Source: an uncultured Bacteroidales bacterium (GTDB lineage: Bacteria > Bacteroidota > Bacteroidia > Bacteroidales > Paludibacteraceae). From it: a stretch of DNA of 64,000 nt. Where the stretch lies: assembly GCA_946411385.1 (NCBI GenBank), contig CAMKDV010000002.1, forward strand, positions 179,183-243,182, in the 5' to 3' direction. This document shows positions 1-8,353 of the stretch, one piece after another. The notes beneath the pieces were generated by a model that had not been told where the DNA came from, did not search any database, and worked only from the letters and a program-made list of their open reading frames with translations. Positions within the stretch are counted from its first letter, which is position 1. Each line of letters begins with the position of its first letter. The translations under genes and the position numbers were made by a program.

Positions 1-1280
1 GCACATTCCATAGTAGCGGTAGCCGCTATGGCAGTAAAACTGAACACGCCGCCGCAATCGGGGTAAGTATGGCTGACAACAGAATCCTCCACCAGCGCCA
101 TCTTCGAACCGTCACCATAGTCATACACAACAGGCCAAACAGGCTCGGCATCCAATAGCGAACCGTCGGCACGGCTGTAATTGCACCGTAGCGAGCGATT
201 GGTGAATGTCACGGTATTGTCGTTAGAAACATCCGCTGCCACGATGGCTTCTATGCAGTAGGGGTTGGGATTGACCGTCAGCGTGAAAAAGCATTCCCGT
301 ATTGCCGTGCTGTGACACTCCACCATATAGACAGCATCATCATCTGCCGTTATATCCATTACACGGTCGGTGCTGACCGTCGTGCGCAGCGTATCAGCCT
401 GCCTGAACCATCGGTAGGTGAAACCTTCCGGAGCCTCCAGACTATGTACCAAGTCATGGCAGCACAAGTCTTTCTGCATACTTCCAGTACCACAATCGAA
501 GGTAAAATATGCGTAAGCCGGGTGCGTGTCGTAAGTGCAACGTGCTGCTGTCAGACGGATGGTAAGCGTCTGACCTGCATACGCAGCCAAGCTTACTGCC
601 ATCGTCTGCCACTCGCACCAATACCAATCCTTGCTTGCTGCATGCCATTTGGTGCTGTCACCAACGCCGGGACGGAAATCGACAGACGCACAACCGTCTA
701 TTTCATTGCCCGCATCGTCCAGTATCTGCATGCTGAAAGTCGGTGTCATATCCCCGCCTCCTGTTAGTGAGGAGCCATGCTCGCCGGACTGCATCACTAC
801 CGCATATCTCATCTTCAGTATATCCGACACGTTCGCTTCTACAGGATACATATATTCTATACGCGCGGATTGTCCTGACATTGAGTACGCGCCCAGACGC
901 ACGGAGGCTTTTTCGCCGTCCGGCACGGTATGCAGCATCCCGCCGGTATGTGCATCCGTCTCATCCGCATTCGTATGTACGGTATGCATGCTCCGCTCGT
1001 CCGCTGAGCCGTAGTCCACTCTTCCCATCGTGCCGTTACCGCTGTTGTTGCGGACATAGGTGTTAAAATCAGCATAATAGCACACACCGGCATGCCCTGT
1101 CTCTCCTTCTATGTCCAGATAGTCAAAACAGCGGTTTTCTGTGTTCACATTGTTCGCAATCTGCACCGTTTGCGCCGCCTTTGCCGCCTGCGTTGTCTGT
1201 CTCTCTGCCTGTGCCGCCGTTGGCGCCGTCGGCAATACTGCCGCCATCATCGCCGCAATAATCATGTAACCTTTTCTCAT
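1..1280 (-). CDS. Secreted PKD-domain protein, C-terminus outside window
   Basis: About 426 residues are visible, starting with the ATG at 1280 and running off the left edge without a stop. The first 24 residues form a signal peptide ending near TAAQA, so the protein is exported. The middle part is rich in Cys, Trp and Thr. Near the edge there is a PKD-like stretch with the YDYGDGS and SHTYPD motifs, an Ig-like fold common in Bacteroidota surface proteins. A good promoter lies directly upstream. No catalytic motif is visible, so the function is unknown; a type IX-secreted adhesin-like protein is a reasonable guess, but any sorting tail would be outside the window. Confidence 0.8.
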   Translation of the reverse strand, partial: MRKGYMIIAAMMAAVLPTAPTAAQAERQTTQAAKAAQTVQIANNVNTENRCFDYLDIEGETGHAGVCYYADFNTYVRNNSGNGTMGRVDYGSADERSMHTVHTNADETDAHTGGMLHTVPDGEKASVRLGAYSMSGQSARIEYMYPVEANVSDILKMRYAVVMQSGEHGSSLTGGGDMTPTFSMQILDDAGNEIDGCASVDFRPGVGDSTKWHAASKDWYWCEWQTMAVSLAAYAGQTLTIRLTAARCTYDTHPAYAYFTFDCGTGSMQKDLCCHDLVHSLEAPEGFTYRWFRQADTLRTTVSTDRVMDITADDDAVYMVECHSTAIRECFFTLTVNPNPYCIEAIVAADVSNDNTVTFTNRSLRCNYSRADGSLLDAEPVWPVVYDYGDGSKMALVEDSVVSHTYPDCGGVFSFTAIAATATMEC

Positions 1281-1307
1281 AGCAATTTGCATTAAAATTT
1301 CACGGTG

Positions 1308-1339
1308 CAAAATTACTACTTTTTTTTCAAAAAAGCAAA
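1308..1339 (-). promoter_or_regulatory. Bacteroidota-type promoter for the PKD protein gene
   Basis: On the minus strand TTTG (1339-1336) is followed by exactly 20 bases and TAATTTTG (1315-1308). This matches the Bacteroidota -33/-7 consensus. The start codon is about 28 bases downstream. Confidence 0.75.
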
Positions 1340-1647
1340 TTTTTGTGTTTGAAAAACGAAAAACACAAACCACTCATATTCAACATCTTATGATTTTCAG
1401 CCTTTGAAATCCGCCTTTTTGGGCAGAAATTCCCCTTCGCAATCCGCCTTGTTAGGTAGTTTTACCCTTCCGCCATCCGTTTAATCCGTATCATCCGTGG
1501 GGGCAGACTTTCCCTTCCGCCATCCGAAGCCCGCTCAGCGAGAGAAGATTATAGGTGGGATACATGAAATCGGACGCACTTGCATGCAAGTTGCATACTA
1601 ACTGCATCTTTGCAAGTAACATCGTATTCCTATTCATACCAAAACCG
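1340..1647. other. Gene-free stretch with short direct repeats
   Basis: I see no convincing gene here. The 15-mer CCCTTCCGCCATCCG occurs twice between about 1480 and 1530, and AATCCGCCTT twice between about 1405 and 1455. Between 1578 and 1617 variants of TGCAAGT/TTGCAT recur. The stretch may be decayed sequence. Confidence 0.5.
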
Positions 1648-1678
1648 GCATCGCCTCAGTAGAGGCGGTGCTTTTTTT
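1648..1678 (+). terminator. Rho-independent terminator
   Basis: GCATCGCCTC pairs with GAGGCGGTGC (one G:U pair) around an AGTA loop, followed by seven T. It is oriented for plus-strand transcripts, yet no plus-strand gene ends just upstream. It may end a small RNA or shield the next promoter from read-through. Confidence 0.7.
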
Positions 1679-1688
1679 ATGCCTAAAC

Positions 1689-1720
1689 TTTGAGAATTTC
1701 CGATTTTTCTCGTACCTTTG
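1689..1720 (+). promoter_or_regulatory. Bacteroidota-type promoter for the 77-residue protein gene
   Basis: TTTG (1689-1692), 20 bases, TACCTTTG (1713-1720). The coding start is at 1752, so the leader is about 25 bases and consists almost wholly of the inverted repeat at 1722-1746. Confidence 0.8.
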
Positions 1721-1721
1721 T

Positions 1722-1746
1722 GTTACGCAGACCGATACTGCGTAAC
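1722..1746 (+). repeat. Perfect 9-bp inverted repeat in the leader
   Basis: GTTACGCAG and CTGCGTAAC are separated by seven bases. The repeat begins two bases after the -7 box and ends five bases before the start codon. It could be an operator or a 5' stem-loop in the mRNA. Confidence 0.7.
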
Positions 1747-1751
1747 ACATT

Positions 1752-1985
1752 ATGACATATTATCAATTTATCTCCCTGCAGCAAGAGGCAGGATTGAGGG
1801 AGCATTATATGCATGCCTTCCCAAAAGGTGAGACACTGGATTTCTATTACCGCATCTATCAAATCGTCCTCGAAGATGAGCCGGACCGCAAATACGGCTA
1901 TCGTAAGCGTATCTGTTATAACGACGCACGCTATACCGCAGCCGGACTGCCTACCTTGGAAGACGATGATGTCGCTCTGGAATAA
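1752..1985 (+). CDS. Small hypothetical protein, 77 residues
   Basis: I do not recognise this protein. It is cytosolic by appearance, with no signal peptide or membrane segment. It is rich in Tyr, Asp and Glu (for example YYRIYQIVLEDEPDRKYGYRKR) and has an acidic C-terminus, LEDDDVALE. A strong consensus promoter and a short hairpin leader precede the ATG, which supports real expression. It stands alone as a single-gene unit, converging with a decayed fragment on the other strand. Function unknown. Confidence 0.7.
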   Translation: MTYYQFISLQQEAGLREHYMHAFPKGETLDFYYRIYQIVLEDEPDRKYGYRKRICYNDARYTAAGLPTLEDDDVALE

Positions 1986-1993
1986 ACGAAAGA

Positions 1994-2209
1994 TTACTCC
2001 ACTTTCACACCCGTAGCGCTATACCGTGTGCCATTGGGGAGGAGGAAGAGTTTACCATTGCGGAGAACTTTGCTGGTTAGTTGGGCATCGGTGGTGATCT
2101 CATCGACGGCAGTCTCGGGTTCGCCGCCCGGGTTGACTTCGCCGGTGTAACCGGTAGTAGCGAACTCTTCGCTATAGGCTACAAGTGTAAATATGCAAAA
2201 AAAATGCAA
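1994..2209 (-). pseudogene. Orphan C-terminal secretion-tail fragment
   Basis: This 71-codon reading frame ends in a tail (KVLRNGKLFLLPNGTRYS...) that resembles the C-terminal tails of three large secreted beta-helix proteins further right in the window. There is no signal peptide or body, and its putative ATG lies in the A/T-rich promoter region of the next plus-strand gene. The part upstream of about residue 11 looks non-coding. The simplest reading is the 3' remnant of a deleted secreted-protein gene. Confidence 0.6.
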
Positions 2210-2225
2210 AAAAATATAACAAAAA

Positions 2226-2257
2226 TTTGCAAATGTGCATTTTTTTTCGTACCTTTG
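2226..2257 (+). promoter_or_regulatory. Bacteroidota-type promoter, ATTTGCAAAT subclass
   Basis: TTTG (2226-2229), 20 bases, TACCTTTG (2250-2257). The -33 box lies in the 10-bp palindrome ATTTGCAAAT. The predicted transcript starts downstream of 2257, which excludes an upstream ATG at 2235 and supports the start at 2289. Confidence 0.85.
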
Positions 2258-2288
2258 CAGCCGGTTTTGGAAAAATCAGCATAATCCG

Positions 2289-3689
2289 ATGAGGAGCTGG
2301 ATACGAAATAGTATATTGTGTTGCAGCATGTTGCTGTGTTCGGCAGGTGCGTTCGGGCAGAGCGCGGCTCATGCGGATGCGTTGTTTGCAGCGGGCGATT
2401 ATGAAGCAGCGGGACGCCAGTATGAGGCGCTATTGAAGCGTCAGCCTACCCAGTCGCTGTACCTGTACCGTGCGGCGCGTTGTGCTCAGGAGACCGGCGA
2501 CTTGGCTGAAGCAGAGGCGTACTTCCTGAAAGCCGGAACGAAATATCCGCTCAGGAACTACTTTCTGGGTGAGATCTATTTCTCGCAATGGCGCATGCCG
2601 GAGGCGTTGGCCTCGTACGAGGCTTATCTGAGCGACATCAACGAGCACCACGAGCGTTACAGCCATGTACAGGAGCGTATAGCTCAGGCGCAGGTAATAG
2701 CACGATACCTGAAACATGTGCAGCGCGTGGAGATGATGGCCGTGGAGCGTCTGCCGAAAAGTGAGGTGCTGAGCGCTTATCCGCTGAGCGAAGAGGCGGG
2801 CACATTGCGGCTGGATTCGCTGGGCGCATCCTATACCACGCAGCGTAACGACCGCAGGTATTATGCCGTGGAGGACGGGACAGGCAAGGTGATGATAGTT
2901 AACCAGCAGCGCCTGTTGCATCAGTGGGAACAGCCGGACACGCTGCGTGCATCGATCAATGCGGGCAAGGTGAACACCTATCCATTCGTACTACCAGACG
3001 GCGCAACGCTCTATTTTGCTTCGGATAAGGAAGGCGGCTTGGGCGGATTGGATATCTACATGACGCGCTACAATGCTTCCTTGGGCGAGTGGCTGCCGGC
3101 GGAGAACATCGGTATGCCGTTCAACTCGGAGAAGGATGATTACCTGTTTGCCGTAGACGAGCAGTCGGGATTTGCCTGCTTTGCCACGAACAGACATTGT
3201 GCAGGTACGGACTCGGTGGAGGTATACAAGATGGCATTGGGTGAGCGCACGTTCCTCAGAGGACTGCCCAACGCGGATTTGGTAGCATTGGCGCGGCTGG
3301 ACAGCCTGATCATGACCGGTGAGCCGGAGATGCCGGTAGTGGCCATACTGCATCCGCAACCCATCGTGCCTGTATCAAGAGGAAGACATGAACAACTGCC
3401 GGACTCAATCTATTTTGTGCTGTCGGACGATGCGGTGTACACCCACTTGTCAGATTTCCGTTCCGACTCAGCTCGTGTGCTGTACGAGCAGTACCTGACG
3501 CTGGAGCATCAGCAGGCACAGGCTCGTGAGATGATGGACAGTCTGCGGGTGCAATATTCGCGAGCCGATGCCCCTACACGCGCATCGCTCCAAGCGCGTA
3601 TACCTAACCTGCAGATGGAGATAGAAGAGCGCCAAAAGAAACTGCGCAACACGCTGACCCAAGTGCGTGTGCTGGAAGCCGAGAGATAA
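2289..3689 (+). CDS. Exported TPR / PD40 beta-propeller protein
   Basis: The protein has 466 residues from the ATG at 2289. Residues 1-24 are a signal peptide ending in GAFGQS. TPR-like helices follow (ADALFAAGDYEAAGRQYEALL), then two WD40-like/PD40 blades near residues 235-330 (FASDKEGGLGGLDIYM, FATNR). The last 90 residues are a charged coiled coil. The order TPR-propeller recalls PorE-type periplasmic proteins, but the C-terminal OmpA peptidoglycan-binding domain of that group is absent. It is followed after 22 bases by a dCMP deaminase gene. A scaffold role in the periplasm is likely; the partner is unknown. Confidence 0.75.
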   Translation: MRSWIRNSILCCSMLLCSAGAFGQSAAHADALFAAGDYEAAGRQYEALLKRQPTQSLYLYRAARCAQETGDLAEAEAYFLKAGTKYPLRNYFLGEIYFSQWRMPEALASYEAYLSDINEHHERYSHVQERIAQAQVIARYLKHVQRVEMMAVERLPKSEVLSAYPLSEEAGTLRLDSLGASYTTQRNDRRYYAVEDGTGKVMIVNQQRLLHQWEQPDTLRASINAGKVNTYPFVLPDGATLYFASDKEGGLGGLDIYMTRYNASLGEWLPAENIGMPFNSEKDDYLFAVDEQSGFACFATNRHCAGTDSVEVYKMALGERTFLRGLPNADLVALARLDSLIMTGEPEMPVVAILHPQPIVPVSRGRHEQLPDSIYFVLSDDAVYTHLSDFRSDSARVLYEQYLTLEHQQAQAREMMDSLRVQYSRADAPTRASLQARIPNLQMEIEERQKKLRNTLTQVRVLEAER

Positions 3690-3711
3690 GATAAGGATAA
3701 ACAAACACTAT

Positions 3712-4140
3712 ATGACGAAGGAAGAGAAGCAGAAATATCGCGATAAGCTATACATGCGCATGGCTCGCACCTGGGCGGAGAACAGCTACTGCGTTCGCAG
3801 AAAAGTAGGTGCGTTGCTGGTACGTGACCAGATGATCATCTCTGACGGCTATAACGGCACGCCGTCGGGTTTTGAGAACGTGTGTGAGGACGAGAATAAC
3901 GTGAGCAAACCTTACGTGCTCCATGCGGAGGCTAACGCCATAACAAAAGTGGCACGCTCGAACAACAGTTCGGACGGTGCCACGTTGTATGTGACGGCTT
4001 CGCCGTGTATGGAGTGCTCGAAGCTGATCATTCAGTCGGGTATCCGCCGCGTGGTATATGGCGAGAAATACCGACTGATGGACGGCGTAGAGCTGCTTGA
4101 ACGCGCCGGCATACAGGTGGACTACATGCCGGAACAGTAA
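3712..4140 (+). CDS. dCMP/cytidine deaminase family protein (ComEB type)
   Basis: The zinc deaminase motifs are clear: HAEANAI (His ligand and catalytic Glu) near residue 75 and SPCMECSK (two Cys ligands) near residue 105. The length of 142 residues and the N-terminal RMARTWAENSYCVRRKVGA region fit the dCMP deaminase group, which turns dCMP into dUMP for thymidylate synthesis. The ATG at 3712 is chosen because an earlier in-frame ATG overlaps the preceding gene and adds residues not seen in the family. It is probably co-transcribed with the TPR/PD40 gene. It converges with mpl, three bases apart. Confidence 0.88.
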   Translation: MTKEEKQKYRDKLYMRMARTWAENSYCVRRKVGALLVRDQMIISDGYNGTPSGFENVCEDENNVSKPYVLHAEANAITKVARSNNSSDGATLYVTASPCMECSKLIIQSGIRRVVYGEKYRLMDGVELLERAGIQVDYMPEQ

Positions 4141-4143
4141 GCC

Positions 4144-5484
4144 TTATGCTCCGAGCAATTCGGAGGCAAACTCCTTGATATTGATTCCGTCGAATGTGCC
4201 GGAAGTCATCATGAGCAGGGCAATGCCCTGCTTTTTTGTGCCTTCGGGGCTGACGGTCTGGCGCAGCGCATCGGCAAGCTCGCTGCTATCCGTAAAGACA
4301 CGAATATTGGGCGTAGCAAACGCCTTGGCCACCTCTTCGGCAGAGATAGGCGTAAGATGCTTATGCTCGATCACTTTCGGATTGAAATAGACGAACGCTA
4401 TATCCGCCTCCTCCATGCAGCCGTTGTACTGCGGCAGAAAATCCGCCATGAGCGAGGAGAAAGTGTGCAGCTCCATGGCTGCTACAAGGCGTTTGTCGGG
4501 ATAGCGCTCACGCACCGCCTTGACGGTAGCGCGCAGTTTGGACGGAGAGTGGGCAAAATCTTTGTAGGCAACCGAGGTGTCGGTTTGCGCTATACGCTCC
4601 AGACGGTTGGCAGCGCCGGTGAAATGGGCTATCTCGCGATAGAAATCTTCGGGCTTCACACCGATGGTCTGACAGGCGAGACATGCTGCCTGAAGGTTCT
4701 CCATGTTATGCTGACCGAACACCTGCATCTCTACTTCACCTTTGTATGCAGCGTACGGCAAGCAGCGGATGTCCTTGCGTGCACCTGCGGCAATCTGCTG
4801 AAGATTCTCGTCGCCGGAGTAATAGATAAATGTTCCGTTCGGCTCGAAGGTATCGACAAACTTGCGGAAAGTATCCACATAGAGGTCGAAAGTAGGGAAG
4901 ACGTTGATATGATCCCACGCTATGCCGGTAAGGATGGCGGTATGGGGATGGTACCACAGAAACTTTGAGCGCAGATCCAGCGGCGAGGTGAGGTACTCGT
5001 CACCTTCGAACACGGCGTACTTGGCGGTATCGGACAAGCGCACCATCCGCTCGAAGCCTTCTATCTGTGCGCCTACCATATAATCAGCTTCGATGCCGAG
5101 ACGATGGAGCACGAAAAGAATCATGGCGGTAGTGGTGGTCTTGCCGTGCGAGCCGCCTACTACTATGCGGAACTTATCTTTGGTCTGCTCGTACAGGTAT
5201 TGCGGGAACGAGTAGATAGGCAGTCCTATTTCGCGTGCACGCACCAGTTCGGGGTTATCCTCGCGCGCGTGCATACCTAAAATAACAGCATCGATATCCG
5301 GGGTGATCTTCTCGGGAAACCATCCGGGTGCTTCGGGCAGCAAGCCTGCCTCGAGCAGGTGAGTACGTGCAGGGTCGAAGATCTCATCATCGGAGCCGGT
5401 GACGATATAGCCTGATTTCTGTGCGAGTGCCAGTGCCAGGTTGTGCATGGCAGCTCCGCCGATAGCAATAAAATGGATACGCAT
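4144..5484 (-). CDS. mpl: UDP-MurNAc:tripeptide ligase (murein peptide ligase)
   Basis: This 446-residue cytosolic enzyme attaches the recycled tripeptide L-Ala-gamma-D-Glu-meso-DAP to UDP-N-acetylmuramic acid. The N-terminus HFIAIGGAAMHNLA is the nucleotide-sugar binding loop of Mur ligases, and GGSHGKTTTTAM near residue 110 is the ATP P-loop. HINVFPTFD and AHSPSKL (about residue 315) fit the central and C-terminal Mur ligase domains. The SDDEIFDP start and overall spacing fit Mpl better than MurC. It probably follows the lipoprotein gene upstream in one operon. Confidence 0.92.
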   Translation of the reverse strand: MRIHFIAIGGAAMHNLALALAQKSGYIVTGSDDEIFDPARTHLLEAGLLPEAPGWFPEKITPDIDAVILGMHAREDNPELVRAREIGLPIYSFPQYLYEQTKDKFRIVVGGSHGKTTTTAMILFVLHRLGIEADYMVGAQIEGFERMVRLSDTAKYAVFEGDEYLTSPLDLRSKFLWYHPHTAILTGIAWDHINVFPTFDLYVDTFRKFVDTFEPNGTFIYYSGDENLQQIAAGARKDIRCLPYAAYKGEVEMQVFGQHNMENLQAACLACQTIGVKPEDFYREIAHFTGAANRLERIAQTDTSVAYKDFAHSPSKLRATVKAVRERYPDKRLVAAMELHTFSSLMADFLPQYNGCMEEADIAFVYFNPKVIEHKHLTPISAEEVAKAFATPNIRVFTDSSELADALRQTVSPEGTKKQGIALLMMTSGTFDGINIKEFASELLGA

Positions 5485-5490
5485 TATGAT

Positions 5491-5517
5491 GTTTAATGTT
5501 TAATGTTTAATGTTTAT
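5491..5517. repeat. GTTTAAT tandem repeat between lipoprotein gene and mpl
   Basis: Three perfect 7-bp GTTTAAT units and a partial fourth sit six bases upstream of the mpl start codon, so they occupy its translation initiation region. Confidence 0.8.
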
Positions 5518-5526
5518 AGAGGATGG

Positions 5527-6867
5527 TTACCAGTCGATGCTTGTGAGTTGCCCCTGCATCACGTCAGAGAAGATCTCCGTGCGCGTTTGCCCGCCGAACA
5601 GATAGATGCTGTTGTCGTGGGTGAGCGCCGAGGTCTGCGTACGTGGAGAATAAACGTGCATGAGCTGGTTGTGGGCGGTATCGATAGGCAGCCAGTTGAG
5701 GCCTTCGTCTTCGGAATAGAGGGCTGTCTGCGTGACATATTGCGCCTCGGCATCCACGCCGCCGAACAGGTAGAACATGTTGCCGTAATGCACAACTGCC
5801 GCACCAAGGATGGCCGAACAGAGCGGACGCTCGATGGCGAAATTGGCATAGCGGTAACCGTTAGCCGGCGTATATTCGATGTTCCATCGCGAGTTGAGTC
5901 CGTTGCCTTCGGTGTCGTAGCCGCCCACTATCATCGCTCTGTGGCGAAGGCTGCTGGCTACGAACTCTACGGCGGCAAAATCGGTCATAGGCCAGTTGTG
6001 CGGCAGCGTGTCGGCAAGGGCTCGCCAGGTGTCGTTATCCTTGACGATGAGGTGGAACGTGCCTTCTGCATCGTTCTTGCCCACGAGCCATACCGAGTCG
6101 TTGAAATGCATGAGCGTTACTTGCGGCACAACAGTCTCGGCGCTAAGATCCTCCTCCGTCCATGTTAGGCCATCGGCGGACGAATAGACCATTCCCTGCT
6201 GACAGTAGTAGAAAGCATCATCACCGGCAATGATCTCGCGCACATGGCAGTTATCGGGTAGTCCTGTAGTATTGCTGCCGTTGTCCCAGCTTGTGCCGTC
6301 AGCCGACCGATAGACGATGTTCTTGAAGCCGTCGTTGGCAAAGAGGTAGAACGAGCTGCCATAGCGCAACGCGCGCGTGGAAGCACTGGCGTCGCCCAAT
6401 ACGGCGCCGTTCAGACGCTTCCAACGGAACATGTTGGGGTCGACCTGATGCACATTCACCACGATGCGGTAATATTTGATAGCCGTCTTGTCCGACGAAG
6501 TGACGCGGAGTAGAACGGGATGGGTGAAATCGATAGTGTCCTTACCGGTGAGCGCAAACGATGTGTCCGGCTTGATGATGACAGCCGAAGCCGGTGTAGC
6601 CTTGAACAGCAAGTGCGGAACAAGACCGTCAACAGGCGTGAGATAGGTCATCGAATCGGGGTTGGTGATCAGACCCGTATCGGTGGCAGCATAGTGGCTG
6701 ATGGTGAACGTAGCATTGCCTATAGCGGGGAAACTGTCCTGTGCGGAAAAGTAGAAACTGGTGACAGCAGTTTCCGACGAAGTAGTGACGGTTGTGTCCG
6801 TTTTGTCCTTACAGGAAGGCAAAATTAGCACCAAAAGGCACAATATATATAGAAATTTTCGTTTCAT
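5527..6867 (-). CDS. Lipoprotein with kelch-like propeller repeats (resembles DUF6242)
   Basis: The start at 6867 gives 446 residues beginning MKRKFLYILCLLVLILPSC, a lipoprotein signal whose Cys is at about residue 19. An ATG 15 bases earlier lies inside the divergent promoter and is less likely. The second half has repeated propeller-like segments, such as MFYLFGGVDAE and SIYLFGGQTRTE, alternating with SxDGxxW motifs. Similar Bacteroidota proteins are annotated as DUF6242 from memory. It lies upstream of mpl and probably shares its transcript. Substrate unknown. Confidence 0.7.
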   Translation of the reverse strand: MKRKFLYILCLLVLILPSCKDKTDTTVTTSSETAVTSFYFSAQDSFPAIGNATFTISHYAATDTGLITNPDSMTYLTPVDGLVPHLLFKATPASAVIIKPDTSFALTGKDTIDFTHPVLLRVTSSDKTAIKYYRIVVNVHQVDPNMFRWKRLNGAVLGDASASTRALRYGSSFYLFANDGFKNIVYRSADGTSWDNGSNTTGLPDNCHVREIIAGDDAFYYCQQGMVYSSADGLTWTEEDLSAETVVPQVTLMHFNDSVWLVGKNDAEGTFHLIVKDNDTWRALADTLPHNWPMTDFAAVEFVASSLRHRAMIVGGYDTEGNGLNSRWNIEYTPANGYRYANFAIERPLCSAILGAAVVHYGNMFYLFGGVDAEAQYVTQTALYSEDEGLNWLPIDTAHNQLMHVYSPRTQTSALTHDNSIYLFGGQTRTEIFSDVMQGQLTSIDW

Positions 6868-6868
6868 A

Positions 6869-6900
6869 TTTGCAAATATCAATTATTTTTTGTATCTTTG
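6869..6900 (+). promoter_or_regulatory. Bacteroidota-type promoter, ATTTGCAAAT subclass
   Basis: TTTG (6869-6872), 20 bases, TATCTTTG (6893-6900); the -33 box lies in ATTTGCAAAT. It drives the 5-formyl-THF cyclo-ligase gene at 6964 and abuts the start codon of the divergent lipoprotein gene. Confidence 0.85.
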
Positions 6901-6963
6901 CACTCGTTTTTGAACAATTGTTGTTCAGTTTATACCAATTAACACAAATTTTTTATTTCAAAT

Positions 6964-7566
6964 ATGCTTTTTGAAAGCCAAATACTTGATTTCAAATGTC
7001 TCCTACCTTGGGTGCGCACAGAGCAGAAAAAGAAAGCTCTCCGTGAGCTGCTCCGCCAGAAGCTTCGCATGGTGACAGAGGAAGACCGGAAAGAGTGGTC
7101 GGATGCTGTCATATCCCGTCTGGAGGAGAGTCAATCGTTCCGCCATGCGCATGTCGTAATGTTGTACTACCCCGTTCACAACGAGGTGGATCTGCGAGGG
7201 TTGCTGGACAAGTATAAGGATGAGAAAATTATCCTCTTGCCCGTAACGCACCGCGACAGTATTGAACTTCGCCAATATGTAGGCAAGGACAATATGAAGA
7301 CGGGGCATTTCGGCATTCCTGTTCCTCAGACCGGCACGTATCGGGGCGAGCCCGACTTGGTGATTGTTCCCGGATTAGCTTTTGACAAAGATCTCGTTCG
7401 TATGGGTCGTGGCAAAGGCTATTACGACCGTTTTCTGCGTAAGCTCGGCAAGGTGACGAAGATCGGCGTTTGTTACGACTTCCAGATGAAAGACAACCTG
7501 CCTTGGTCATGGCACGACGTGCGCATGGATAAGGTCATCACGCCTACTGCCGTCTACGAGCGCTAA
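6964..7566 (+). CDS. 5-formyltetrahydrofolate cyclo-ligase
   Basis: The 200-residue protein carries the family signature GMGRGKGYYDRFL-like sequence (MGRGKGYYDRFLRK) near residue 150 and PDLVIVPGLAFD before it. The enzyme uses ATP to convert 5-formyl-THF into 5,10-methenyl-THF in the cytosol. The N-terminal 16 residues (MLFESQILDFKC...) are longer than usual; a GTG at codon 17 would match the family start better, but ATG is kept because it follows the promoter directly. Its stop overlaps the stop of the convergent gene by four bases. Confidence 0.9.
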   Translation: MLFESQILDFKCLLPWVRTEQKKKALRELLRQKLRMVTEEDRKEWSDAVISRLEESQSFRHAHVVMLYYPVHNEVDLRGLLDKYKDEKIILLPVTHRDSIELRQYVGKDNMKTGHFGIPVPQTGTYRGEPDLVIVPGLAFDKDLVRMGRGKGYYDRFLRKLGKVTKIGVCYDFQMKDNLPWSWHDVRMDKVITPTAVYER

Positions 7567-8318
7567 ATATCCAGCTTCATCTGGCTGGCTGCAGCGCGCG
7601 CAATTGCCTCGTCTCTTTCGGGAGTACGAGGCTTTTCTCCCTTACGATAGTAGAATTTCAGCCCATAGTTCTCGCAACATTTCATCCGTTCGTACGGCAG
7701 CCTGTTGGCGTAGTACTCGGTTACGGCATCCCATATCTGTAGGATGATAGCGTCGGCTTCGGTGCGAAGGGCATCGAGGTCTTCGGATACGCGCGATGCA
7801 CTCATCCGGTGCAGCGTCTGATTGCGCTGGCTCTCGCTGAACATCTCATAATGTACCTTCACCTTGTTGATGGCGGGGCAGTTGATGGCTATGCCTCCCT
7901 GACTCATGCGCATCGTCTCGCCTTCGATGATGTTCTTTCCCCACCGCAGCAGATCATTCTCCGTGGAGAGGTCAGGCAGTGCCGTCTTGCTCTCGTCGAG
8001 GTGGTAGAGTTTTTTCATCTCCGGCTTGATCTCGCCGCGTTGCACGGCAAGGTTAAGTACTTGTATGAAATGCGATATGTACATCCTGGCATTCTGCACG
8101 AGCTTGCGATAGCGACGGCTGTCGGTAATCATGTTATCGATGTTCGTGTAGTTCTGCGACACGACGTTCTCCAGTTTGAGCAGACAAGTCTCTGCTTCCG
8201 TGGTCAGACGATAGGAGATGACCTGCTCGGAGAAATCGGTCTCTGATGCACGTTGCACGGCAGTTTTCAGTGCGCGTAGCCGTGCTTGATCGGTGTTGGG
8301 TAAACGTCTGTATGGCAT
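7563..8318 (-). CDS. Conserved hypothetical protein, 251 residues
   Basis: I do not recognise a named family. The protein is cytosolic, mostly helical and charged, with no signal peptide or membrane segment. Its N-terminal half looks like an alpha-helical bundle and the C-terminal quarter is basic (NYGLKFYYRKGEKPRTPERDEA). It follows the polyprenyl synthase gene by 35 bases, so it is likely the third gene of a ddl operon. It shares its last four bases with the convergent cyclo-ligase gene. Confidence 0.7.
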   Translation of the reverse strand: MPYRRLPNTDQARLRALKTAVQRASETDFSEQVISYRLTTEAETCLLKLENVVSQNYTNIDNMITDSRRYRKLVQNARMYISHFIQVLNLAVQRGEIKPEMKKLYHLDESKTALPDLSTENDLLRWGKNIIEGETMRMSQGGIAINCPAINKVKVHYEMFSESQRNQTLHRMSASRVSEDLDALRTEADAIILQIWDAVTEYYANRLPYERMKCCENYGLKFYYRKGEKPRTPERDEAIARAAASQMKLDI

Positions 8319-8353
8319 ATCGTTGATGCTTTAGTCTGTTTATAGTCTGTAGC

